Source: Gammaproteobacteria bacterium (GTDB lineage: Bacteria > Pseudomonadota > Gammaproteobacteria > Chromatiales > Chromatiaceae). Taken from it: a stretch of 15,254 nucleotides of DNA. Positions 1 to 6,489 of this stretch are shown in pieces. The first letter of the stretch is position 1; the number at the start of each line of letters is the position of its first letter. The stretch covers positions 1 through 15,254 of the forward strand of contig JAHEHQ010000016.1 of the NCBI GenBank assembly GCA_024644505.1, read 5' to 3'. Position numbers and translations under genes: made by a program. Below the pieces are notes generated by a model. It ran no database searches. It worked only from the letters and a program-made list of their open reading frames with translations, and had not been told where the DNA came from.

Positions 1-2
1 GT

Positions 3-584
3 TCACGGCCCGGGATTATTTCTGAAATCAACTGTACCCGCGCCCGCGGCGATCAATGTTGTTTTGGCAGAGAGTTCCAGGGAACAACTCCACTTGTAAG
101 CCAGGTTGAGTGACTCGCCGCAGGCGTACACACCGTGACCACGGACAACCACGATTCTGTGGGTGGCCAATAATTGTGCCACCGCCTTCGGTGCCTTCTC
201 TACATAGTCCTCGTAGGGAAACGTGACAACCGGAACCCGTGGGAAGTAGAGCTGACCCTCGAAATCTACCGGTATAAAATCGTCACCACCGAGTGTGGCG
301 GCAACCGTATAGGGACCGTGGCTGTGCAGCACCGCCCTGGCTGCCGGATTTGTCTGATAAATCTGCTGATGCAGCGGACCATCCAGGGATGCGCCCTGGC
401 CGCAGGGGCCCTCCAGGGGGCAGGCTACCAGAAACTCGGCCGTCAGGGTGTCGGCGCAGGCACCGGTTGGCGTCAGCCAGATCTGATCCTCCACGCGTAC
501 CGAGGCATTGCCGCTGTGGGAGTCGTTATTGCCGTATTGGCGCAGCCAGCGGTAGTGGCGTACCAGATCCTGCTTGATATCCAT
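3..584 (-). CDS. Class II aldolase/adducin family protein
   Basis: This is a complete 193-residue protein of the class II (zinc) aldolase/adducin fold, the family of L-fuculose-1-phosphate aldolase, ribulose-5-phosphate 4-epimerase and methylthioribulose-1-phosphate dehydratase. Visible motifs are the phosphate-loop-like SGNASVR (residues 24-30), the zinc pair in LHSHG (His87 and His89) and a third likely zinc ligand in RGHGVYACG (His150). Where FucA-type enzymes carry the catalytic Glu, this protein reads SLDGPLH, with Asp68. The ATG at 582-584 follows a GGAG with seven-base spacing, which supports the start. The length suits the small members of the family. It is separated from the flagellar genes by about 270 bp and has no evident motility role. 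The fold assignment is firm, but the substrate cannot be read from sequence; a cytosolic sugar-phosphate lyase or dehydratase is the likely class. Confidence 0.85.
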   Translation of the reverse strand: MDIKQDLVRHYRWLRQYGNNDSHSGNASVRVEDQIWLTPTGACADTLTAEFLVACPLEGPCGQGASLDGPLHQQIYQTNPAARAVLHSHGPYTVAATLGGDDFIPVDFEGQLYFPRVPVVTFPYEDYVEKAPKAVAQLLATHRIVVVRGHGVYACGESLNLAYKWSCSLELSAKTTLIAAGAGTVDFRNNPGP

Positions 585-853
585 GGGTTCTCCGTTCCGG
601 TCATTTGAAGGATTAGTTTAGCCTGTATGGAACTTTGACGTAATCCGGGGATTTCGGGATAAGGATTGTTAACTGTGGGATCTTGAATCGAAGTGTGGGG
701 ATGTTTGTTCAACCGGCGCTTCGCGCCTCGACGCGGGCTACACGGTGGGCTTGGGTGGGGAGGATGCGTACGTATACAATAAACTTTTTTGAATATGCAA
801 CAGATGAAGCATAAGAAGTGCAGCACAGGTTGAAAAGCGCTGTCGATCAGCCT
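585..853. other. Intergenic region, possible degenerate short repeats
   Basis: This gap of about 270 bp lies between the aldolase-like gene and the DUF2802 gene. I see no gene in it. It holds a compact palindrome GGCGCTTCGCGCC at 713-725 and, at about 619-648, a stretch (GCCTGTATGG followed by GTAATCCGGGG) resembling the short GTAGCC...AATCCGGG intergenic repeats seen in many gammaproteobacteria. The resemblance is from memory and only partial. No clear rho-independent terminator for the DUF2802 gene and no clear promoter for the aldolase gene could be picked out. Confidence 0.3.
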
Positions 854-1294
854 TCAGCCCCCTGCCAGGACCGAGGCCGCGTCTTCTTTTTTCATACCGT
901 GCAACAGCATGACCAGTTCGGCCTCGCCCTGGCTGAGACCCAGTTCTTCAACCAGCCTCTCGGCAGAAGCGCCTTTTTGTACCAGCTGAATGGCCTCTCC
1001 ATAAGGCATGTCACCGACCTGCCTCTGATTCTCCAGGGTCTCCTGGCGGTGACCGAGATCCAATCCCTGCCGCTCCAACCGTGAAATGCGCCGATCCACG
1101 CCAGCGGCGCCGGAGCAAAGCGCATTGAAGTCCGCGCCGAGTGCGCGGATGCCTTCCCGGAGCTCCGACAGCTTCCGGCTTTGTACCCGAATGGTCATCG
1201 CCAGCGAAAGCAGGCTGACCACCGCCACCAGGCTGATCGCCGCAGTCAGCATCCAGACCTCAGGCATAGTCGTCCACCACATGTCTGTCCCCAT
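854..1294 (-). CDS. DUF2802 domain-containing membrane protein
   Basis: This 146-residue protein has one N-terminal membrane segment (about residues 11-34, VWMLTAAISLVAVVSLLSLA), then a charged, probably coiled-coil stretch (about 38-95), then a C-terminal helical domain (about 96-134) with YGEAIQLVQKGAS and GLSQGEAELVMLLHG. That C-terminus matches my recollection of DUF2802, a family commonly encoded at the end of polar-flagellum/chemotaxis clusters, often after cheW genes. The start at 1292-1294 was chosen because an AAGGAG (minus strand; plus 1302-1307) sits seven bases upstream; a longer reading frame reaches 1336 but lacks that support. The first 35 bp overlap the end of the small upstream ORF, suggesting coupled translation. 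Function is unknown; a membrane-anchored accessory to motility or chemotaxis is only an inference from context. Confidence 0.8.
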   Translation of the reverse strand: MGTDMWWTTMPEVWMLTAAISLVAVVSLLSLAMTIRVQSRKLSELREGIRALGADFNALCSGAAGVDRRISRLERQGLDLGHRQETLENQRQVGDMPYGEAIQLVQKGASAERLVEELGLSQGEAELVMLLHGMKKEDAASVLAGG

Positions 1295-1430
1295 TGCGCG
1301 GCTCCTTGTTCTGTTCCTCACTCTCCTCCCGTTCATTCTTGAGCTGGGGAGGACGACGCTTGGTTGGAGCCTGCTCCCTGCGAGTGGGCCAGATAGGCTT
1401 TATGGATGTAGGTTGACTGATTTCAGACAT
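1260..1430 (-). CDS. Small hypothetical protein (56 aa) upstream of DUF2802
   Basis: This short ORF encodes 56 residues beginning MSEISQPTSIKPIWPTRREQ and ending DRHVVDDYA. It is very polar, rich in Arg, Glu, Lys and Pro, with no membrane segment or signal peptide, and is probably disordered. I do not recognise a family with confidence. Support that it is real: the ATG at 1428-1430 has a strong GGGAG ribosome-binding site seven bases upstream, it is on the same strand as its neighbours, and its stop lies 35 bp inside the DUF2802 gene, an arrangement typical of coupling. It has a compact IKPIWP motif near the N-terminus and an acidic-Tyr-Ala end. A role cannot be assigned. It could be a fortuitous ORF carrying leader translation for DUF2802. 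Confidence 0.5.
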   Translation of the reverse strand: MSEISQPTSIKPIWPTRREQAPTKRRPPQLKNEREESEEQNKEPRNGDRHVVDDYA

Positions 1431-1478
1431 CGCTTTTCTCCCGGCTAACACTCCCCTCTGCCCTGCGCCTTGCGTTCA

Positions 1479-1505
1479 TGTGCGGCGCCGATCTATCCGG
1501 TTTTA
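1479..1505 (-). promoter_or_regulatory. Weak sigma-28 (FliA)-like promoter candidate
   Basis: On the minus strand TAAA (1505-1502) is followed after 15 bases by GCCGCACA (1486-1479). The flagellar sigma-28 consensus is TAAA-N15-GCCGATAA, so the spacing is exact and the first four bases of the -10 match, but the rest is poor. It would give a leader of about 40 nt before the small ORF at 1430. It is plausible because late motility genes are FliA-dependent and the motD-to-small-ORF gap (1431-1589) is the only gap in the downstream half large enough for a promoter. Confidence is low. Confidence 0.22.
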
Positions 1506-1589
1506 CAGCGTCAAGTTTTGGACGAATAAAAGTATTTCGTAATGGTAATGCAGGTTTCATGCCTGAAATAGGCGACTTGCCATGGATCT

Positions 1590-2423
1590 TCAGTTATCGC
1601 CACTTTCAGAGATGCTTCCCAGCATCCTCTCATGCTCCCCGGCCATAATCACCATCGCCACCCGGCGGTTTTTCTGCCTTCCCTCCTCCTGCTCGTTGGT
1701 CGCGATGGGGCGAAACTCGCCAAAGCCGATGGCGGCCATACGGCTGGAGTTGACATCGAAACGTGTAAAAAGATGGACAACACTGGCGGCGCGCGCCGCC
1801 GACAGCTCCCAGTTTGAGGGAAAGGTGACGGTCTTGATGGGCACGTTGTCGGTGTGGCCCTCCACACGGATCTGGTTGGGCAGGGGCTTGATGATCCGAG
1901 CCACTCCCTTCAGCACACCCAATGCATCGCGGGAGAGGCGAGCGCTGCCGCTGGAAAACAGCATCTTGCTTTTCATCTCCACCTCGATACCCCGCTCCGT
2001 GCGATTGACCGAGACCAGATCCTTGTCGATGAAGCCGCTGAGACTTTCCGTCAGTTCCTTCTCAACCGCCGCCAGGGGCTTTCCCGTCACGGGGGCCGTT
2101 ACGGGAGGCGTCTCATCCTGAACCGTCTCGACGATGGGAGGCGGGTTGGGGTTGTCCGGACGGGCATCCGGTGCGGCATACTCACCGGAGACCGGCATCT
2201 GGGTGCGCACCTGTTCGCCTATCTGGATGGGATCCATGCTCTGGGCCGGGGTAACGAATGCGCCGGTGAGGGTGCTGGACAGCACCCTGTATTTACCCTC
2301 GTTGACGGATGAAATGGAGTACATGACAACGAAGAAGGCAAACAGCAGCGTTATGAAATCCGCATATGACACCAGCCAGCGTTCGTGGTGCTCCTGTTCC
2401 TGGTGACGTCTTCTACGTGCCAT
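1590..2423 (-). CDS. motD: Flagellar motor stator protein MotD (MotB family)
   Basis: This is the B subunit of the flagellar stator, which anchors the ion-conducting stator to peptidoglycan. The 277-residue protein has a basic N-terminus (MARRRRHQEQ), a single membrane helix with the ion-carrying Asp in LVSYADFITLL (Asp22), a linker rich in Pro and Gly, and a periplasmic OmpA/MotB domain with VEGHTDNVPI (GHTDN at 189-193), NWELSAARA and a C-terminal KNRRV. The N-terminus with HERWLVSYADF resembles the MotD of Pseudomonas more than enteric MotB, and the neighbour motC fits that. It starts 19 bp after motC. An AGGA lies almost against the ATG, so ribosome loading may depend on coupling from motC. 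Ion type is not proven by sequence; proton is the usual inference for this subgroup. No gene follows for about 160 bp, where parA/cheW genes often occur in relatives. Confidence 0.95.
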   Translation of the reverse strand: MARRRRHQEQEHHERWLVSYADFITLLFAFFVVMYSISSVNEGKYRVLSSTLTGAFVTPAQSMDPIQIGEQVRTQMPVSGEYAAPDARPDNPNPPPIVETVQDETPPVTAPVTGKPLAAVEKELTESLSGFIDKDLVSVNRTERGIEVEMKSKMLFSSGSARLSRDALGVLKGVARIIKPLPNQIRVEGHTDNVPIKTVTFPSNWELSAARAASVVHLFTRFDVNSSRMAAIGFGEFRPIATNEQEEGRQKNRRVAMVIMAGEHERMLGSISESGDN

Positions 2424-2442
2424 TCCTGCAGATACCGGTGGG

Positions 2443-3180
2443 TCAGAGGTAGCCCTGGAGCTTGGACTCTATGTGACGGGGATTTTCACCCTCGGCAATG
2501 GACACGATGCCCTCCACGATCAATTCCCGATAACTGGCCTTGTCCCGGGCCTGGGTGCGCATCTTGCCGCCGAAGGGCAGCAGAAACAGGTTGGCAAGGC
2601 CGACACCGTAAATGGTGGCGACGAAGGCCGTTGCAATGCCGCTGCCGAGTTTGCTGGGGTCCGCCAGGTTCTGCATCACGTGGATCAGTCCCAGAACGGC
2701 GCCTATGATACCGATGGTGGGCGCGTAGCCGCCCATGGACTCGAACACCCTTGCGGCCTGAATGTCCTGCTGTTCCTGATTGTCCAGTTCCACTTCCAGT
2801 ATGTTCCTGATAACCTCCGGTTCGCTGCCGTCCACCAGCAGCTGCATGCCTTTGCGGATGAACAGGTCGGTCTCGATCTCTGAGGCGTTTTCCAGGCCCA
2901 GGAGCCCTTCCCTGCGCGCCACATTGCTCCACTCGACCATTTTCTTGATCGCCTGATCGGGGAGAAATTCCTCGGGCCTGAAAACCTTGCCGGACAGGCG
3001 CAGGGCCTGAAGGAAAATACTTATGGGCGTCTGCAACATGACCGCGCCTATGGTGCCGCCGAATACGATTACCAGGGCCGGACCGTTGACCAGGGCATCG
3101 AGATGACCGCCTTCCAATAAATTACCGCCAAGGATTGCGGCCAGGCCGATGCTTATACCGAGAATGCTCAGATAGTCCAT
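2443..3180 (-). CDS. motC: Flagellar motor stator protein MotC (MotA family)
   Basis: This is the A subunit of the stator, an inner-membrane protein whose cytoplasmic loop pushes on the rotor. The 245-residue product starts MDYLSILGISIGLAAILGG and has four membrane segments. Conserved features are Arg90 in the cytoplasmic loop (VARREGLLGLE) and the two key prolines in GYAPTIGIIGAVLGL (Pro154) and ANLFLLPFGGKM (Pro202), the equivalents of Pro173 and Pro222 of E. coli MotA. I chose the ATG at 3178-3180, one base after the cheY stop; a seven-residue longer reading would start inside cheY and add residues not typical of the family. No good independent ribosome-binding site is visible, so translation is probably coupled to cheY. 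In many relatives cheZ, cheA and cheB sit between cheY and this gene; here they are absent. Confidence 0.95.
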   Translation of the reverse strand: MDYLSILGISIGLAAILGGNLLEGGHLDALVNGPALVIVFGGTIGAVMLQTPISIFLQALRLSGKVFRPEEFLPDQAIKKMVEWSNVARREGLLGLENASEIETDLFIRKGMQLLVDGSEPEVIRNILEVELDNQEQQDIQAARVFESMGGYAPTIGIIGAVLGLIHVMQNLADPSKLGSGIATAFVATIYGVGLANLFLLPFGGKMRTQARDKASYRELIVEGIVSIAEGENPRHIESKLQGYL

Positions 3181-3181
3181 C

Positions 3182-3580
3182 TCAGGCCGCCGGTTTCTCA
3201 AATATCTTGTTGATCTTGTCTGCCAGCGTCTCTGCGGAGAAGGGTTTCACCACGTACCCATTGACCCCCACCCTGGCTGCCTCGATGATATGTTCGCGTT
3301 TGGCTTCTGTAGTCACCATCAGCACCGGCAAACCCTTCAACCCGGGATCCGACCGCACCGTCTTGAGCAGTTCAAGGCCCGTCATCCCCGGCAGCTTCCA
3401 GTCCGTAACCAGAAAATCAACTCCCCCCTCCCTGAGCATGAGCAGCCCCGTATCACCGTCCGTTGCCTCATGGGTGTTGCTGAAGCCCAGATCCCGAAGC
3501 AGGTTGCGGATGATGCGACGCATCGCGGCGTAACCGTCCACAATAAGGATCTTCATGCCCTTGTCCAAAGCAGCTTCCAA
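3182..3580 (-). CDS. cheY: Chemotaxis response regulator CheY
   Basis: This is a single-domain receiver that, when phosphorylated, binds the switch protein FliM. It retains the phospho-acceptor Asp in FLVTDWKLPG, the switch Thr in VLMVTTEAKRE, and the Tyr and Lys of GYVVKPF. Unusually, the acidic pair that begins the domain reads IVDGYAAMRR rather than IVDDF: the second Asp, which helps bind magnesium, is Gly (codon GGT, one base from GAT). The start is uncertain. The homologous core begins at the ATG at 3554-3556, giving 124 residues, but TTG codons at 3578-3580 and 3563-3565 have better-placed GGGAAG or GGAAG sites; the longest version (132 residues) is given. The gene lies 20 bp after fliA and one base before motC. 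The family assignment is certain; normal phosphorylation chemistry is not. Confidence 0.92.
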   Translation of the reverse strand: MEAALDKGMKILIVDGYAAMRRIIRNLLRDLGFSNTHEATDGDTGLLMLREGGVDFLVTDWKLPGMTGLELLKTVRSDPGLKGLPVLMVTTEAKREHIIEAARVGVNGYVVKPFSAETLADKINKIFEKPAA

Positions 3581-3600
3581 CGCGACTTCCCTTCAAAGGA

Positions 3601-4341
3601 TTATTCAGGTGCCTCGGAAAGCCATTCAGAGAGCCGGGATCTCAGACGCAGGGTGGCCTGGCTGTGAATCTGGCATATCCGTGATTCACTCACGCCGAGC
3701 ACATGCCCGATCTCCCGCAGGTTCAGTTCCTTGTCGTAATAGAGGGCGATGACCAGCCGCTCCCGCTCGGGCAGACCTGCGATGGCCTCGGAAAGCTCGC
3801 TTTTGAACATGTCCCGCTGCATGCCTTCGAAGGGACCGCTGATGGCGCCATCCTTCCTTTCCTGAGGCAGTTCTCCCACTGACTGCAGTTCCTCCAGGCT
3901 GAAAATCCTGCAGCCAGAGGCATCCTGAAGAATCTTGTGATAGTCGCTCAGGGACATACCCAGCGCGTCTGCCACTTCCACATCGCGGGCATCGCGGCCT
4001 TCTTCATTTTCGATGTCCCGCATCGCCTCAGCCACCATGCGGGCCTTGCGATGGACCGACCTGGGCGTCCAGTCACTGCGGCGGATCTCGTCTAACATGG
4101 CGCCACGGATGCGGATGCCGGCATAGGTCTCGAAGCTGGCACCCTGGCTGGGGTCATAGTTGCGGCTGGCCTCCAGCAGACCGATCATGCCGGCCTGGAT
4201 AAGGTCGTCCGCCTGGACGTTTGGCGGAAGCCTGTTCACCAGATGATAAGCAATACGCTTCACCAGTGCGGCATGCTCGGCCACCAAGACTTCGGAACTC
4301 TGCTCCTGAACTGCGTTGTAGGTTGCTAATCCGTTCACCAT
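3601..4341 (-). CDS. fliA: RNA polymerase sigma factor FliA (sigma-28)
   Basis: This is the flagellar sigma-28 factor, which directs RNA polymerase to late motility genes such as flagellin and is normally restrained by FlgM until the hook is finished. The 246-residue protein shows region 2 (about 25-92, with DDLIQAGMIGLLEASRNYD and SFETYAGIRIRGAMLDEIRR), region 3 (about 97-150, starting PRSVHRKAR) and region 4 (about 183-240) with the helix-turn-helix LREIGHVLGVSESRICQIHS. Its ATG overlaps the end of flhG by 7 bp, so the two are probably coupled. Length and domain order are normal for the family. CheY follows after a 20-bp gap with no visible terminator, so cheY-motC-motD can be read from the same transcript. 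Confidence 0.97.
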   Translation of the reverse strand: MVNGLATYNAVQEQSSEVLVAEHAALVKRIAYHLVNRLPPNVQADDLIQAGMIGLLEASRNYDPSQGASFETYAGIRIRGAMLDEIRRSDWTPRSVHRKARMVAEAMRDIENEEGRDARDVEVADALGMSLSDYHKILQDASGCRIFSLEELQSVGELPQERKDGAISGPFEGMQRDMFKSELSEAIAGLPERERLVIALYYDKELNLREIGHVLGVSESRICQIHSQATLRLRSRLSEWLSEAPE

Positions 4342-5222
4342 CCCATCTCCCCGGGCTGACTTGAAAATTGAATAAGCCTTTCGACGAAGAACTGGAGGTG
4401 GCCACCGGCCCCTTCAGGTACCGGCCAGTTGTCGGCCTTCTTCGCCAGATTCTTGAAAACCTGCGCCGACCGGCTGCGCGGATAAGCCAGTACCACGGGC
4501 TTCTGGGACTTTACGGCCCGGCGCAGATTATCGTCGTAGGGAATGCTGCCCATGTAGCTGAGCATGACATCCAGGTACTGATCGGTGACGCGGCACATCT
4601 TGTTGAAAAGGTCCCTGCCCTCCTGGGCCGAACGCGCCATATTGGAAAGGATCCGGAAGCGGTCGACGTCGTACTCCCGGTTCAGAAGCTTGATCAACGC
4701 ATAGGCATCGGTGATGGATGCCGGCTCGTCGCACACCACCACGACCACTTCCTGGGCGGCACGGCTGAAACTGATGACGCTGTCCGATATACCCGCTGCC
4801 GTGTCGATGATCAGAGTGTTCACCTCTGAGCCCACGTCGCTGAAGGCGCGGATGAGACCCGCATGTTCGGCGGCACTGAGTTCTGCCATCTGCCGAACAC
4901 CGGACGCGGCCGGCACCACCATGATGCCCGAAGGCCCGCTGAGCACCACTTCGCCAAGTTCACACTCGCCGCGCAGTACATGGGAAAGGTTGTGTTCGGG
5001 ATGCAGCCCCAGCACCACATCGATGTTGGCCAGCCCGAGGTCCGCATCCAGTACCATCACCTGTCTGCCGATCTCCGCCAGGGAAACCGCCAGGTTTACC
5101 GATATATTCGTCTTGCCGACGCCGCCCTTGCCGCCCGTTACGGCGATCACCCGCACGGGCTCAGGCTTGACCATGCGACGCAAACCCGTGGCCTGGTCCA
5201 TCATAGCTTCAGACATGAGCAT
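4335..5222 (-). CDS. flhG: Flagellar number regulator FlhG (FleN), MinD-like ATPase
   Basis: This ParA/MinD-type ATPase limits the number of polar flagella. In Pseudomonas the homologue FleN also restrains the sigma-54 activator FleQ. From the ATG at 5220-5222 it has 295 residues: an N-terminal DQATGLR (9-15) matching the DQAxxLR motif known to stimulate the FlhF GTPase, a deviant Walker A GGKGGVGKT (about 30-38), the VLDADLGLANID segment, and DTAAGISDSV. The C-terminal region ends LQFFVERLIQF. The start is ambiguous: a GTG at 5232-5234 sits directly against GGGAG, ATG 5222 is about 11 bases from it, and ATG 5216 is next. All overlap the 3' end of flhF, implying coupling. The gene in turn overlaps fliA by 7 bp. 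Confidence 0.95.
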   Translation of the reverse strand: MLMSEAMMDQATGLRRMVKPEPVRVIAVTGGKGGVGKTNISVNLAVSLAEIGRQVMVLDADLGLANIDVVLGLHPEHNLSHVLRGECELGEVVLSGPSGIMVVPAASGVRQMAELSAAEHAGLIRAFSDVGSEVNTLIIDTAAGISDSVISFSRAAQEVVVVVCDEPASITDAYALIKLLNREYDVDRFRILSNMARSAQEGRDLFNKMCRVTDQYLDVMLSYMGSIPYDDNLRRAVKSQKPVVLAYPRSRSAQVFKNLAKKADNWPVPEGAGGHLQFFVERLIQFSSQPGEMGW

Positions 5223-6432
5223 CTGCTCTCGCACCTCCCAATGCCAGGGCCAGGTATTCGTCGTTGTATTCCTTCATCGTCTGTTGACTGAGGGTTGCGG
5301 CGCGTCCCACCAGGGTGTGGGCCCTGGCCAGGTGGATGTCCTCGGGTACCTTCTGCCCGTCGGTGTAGAAAACCATCGGCAGACCGCTGTGCAGCACTGA
5401 AGAGAGGGCGCTGCCCAGGGATGCCGCTTCGTCGACCTTGGTGAGAATGCAGCCTTCGGGTTCCGATGTACCGAATGACTGTATCGCCTGCTCCAGGGCC
5501 GACTGCTGGGTGGTGGCCGACAGGGTCAGGAAGGTTCGTACCCGCCGGTTCCCGGTTTTCAGCATGGAAAGATGCTCGCTCAGGCGCAGGTCCCGCGGGC
5601 TCATACCGGCGGTATCGACCAGTATGAGGCGTTTGTCGGAAAGTGCGTTGAGGGTGACCTTGAGTTCTTCCGGTGTAGGTGCCTTTCGCACCGGCACATC
5701 CAGGATACGTGCGTAGGTGTTGAGCTGCTCCTGGGCGCCTATCCGGTAGCTGTCGGTGGAGACCAGCGCCAGGTGGCGGTGGCCGTAGCGCAGCACGAAG
5801 CGGGCAGCCAGCTTTGCGATGGTGGTGGTCTTACCCACGCCGGTGGGACCGATCAGGGCCACAACGCCACCGTCATCCAGGAGGCTCTCGCCCGCCACCG
5901 GCAGTTCATTGGCCAGGAGATTCAGGGCCTTGCGCCAGGCCTGATCCAGACTCTCCGTATCCTGAATCCGTCCCACCAGCCGTGAGCAGATGTCCGGGCT
6001 CAGGTCCAGTTCCATGAGCCGGCGCAGCAGTTCCTGGGACTGGGGCCTGCGGCTGCCCAGTTGCTGCCAGCTCAGACCGGAAAGCTGATTCTCCATCATG
6101 CGGCGCAGGGACTTCATCTCCTGACGCATCTCCTGCAGCGCGGGGTCCTGACTCCATTCGATCGAAGGCGGATTAGTCCGGCTGCGGGCTGCCTCAACTG
6201 CCTTGGATCTGTCTTCTTGGTATTGGGGGGAAATCTCCGTCGGGGGAACGGGTTTCAACGGTGCCTGGGTCGGGGATTCGAAAGCGGTCTCGTCGTAGTC
6301 CATGGCGGCCACCAACTCTATGCCGCCGTCCACCGATCGATTCGACAGGATCACCGCATCGGCCCCCAGGGTTTCCCGCACCTGGCGCAGGGCCTGGCGG
6401 ATGTCGGCAGCAAAAAAACGTTTTATCTTCAT
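5209..6432 (-). CDS. flhF: Flagellar placement GTPase FlhF (SRP-type)
   Basis: This SRP-family GTPase marks the cell pole and recruits early flagellar parts there. The 407 residues follow the FlhF plan: N-terminal B domain (MKIKRFFAADIRQALRQVRE), a variable Pro-rich linker (about 52-95), an N domain (about 130-190) and the G domain with P-loop GPTGVGKT (195-202), TDSYRIGAQEQL, DTAG (273-276) and TKVD (331-334). All nucleotide-binding motifs are intact. A GGAAG lies nine bases before the ATG and an AAGGGG lies closer still. A 57-bp gap separates it from flhA, and its last codons overlap flhG, whose DQAxxLR element is the expected GTPase activator. Presence of this pair is the main reason to infer polar flagella. 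Confidence 0.96.
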   Translation of the reverse strand: MKIKRFFAADIRQALRQVRETLGADAVILSNRSVDGGIELVAAMDYDETAFESPTQAPLKPVPPTEISPQYQEDRSKAVEAARSRTNPPSIEWSQDPALQEMRQEMKSLRRMMENQLSGLSWQQLGSRRPQSQELLRRLMELDLSPDICSRLVGRIQDTESLDQAWRKALNLLANELPVAGESLLDDGGVVALIGPTGVGKTTTIAKLAARFVLRYGHRHLALVSTDSYRIGAQEQLNTYARILDVPVRKAPTPEELKVTLNALSDKRLILVDTAGMSPRDLRLSEHLSMLKTGNRRVRTFLTLSATTQQSALEQAIQSFGTSEPEGCILTKVDEAASLGSALSSVLHSGLPMVFYTDGQKVPEDIHLARAHTLVGRAATLSQQTMKEYNDEYLALALGGARADAHV

Positions 6433-6489
6433 AACCCCTTACTTCCGGCTTTCAACGGTGAACGGATTCTTCTGTCCACCCGACTGGGT

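Noticed and set aside
1545..1589. Possible terminator after motD
   Set aside because: The stems (GCCTATTTCAGGC, CAGGCATGAAACCTG) are only 4 bp and have no T-run after them.
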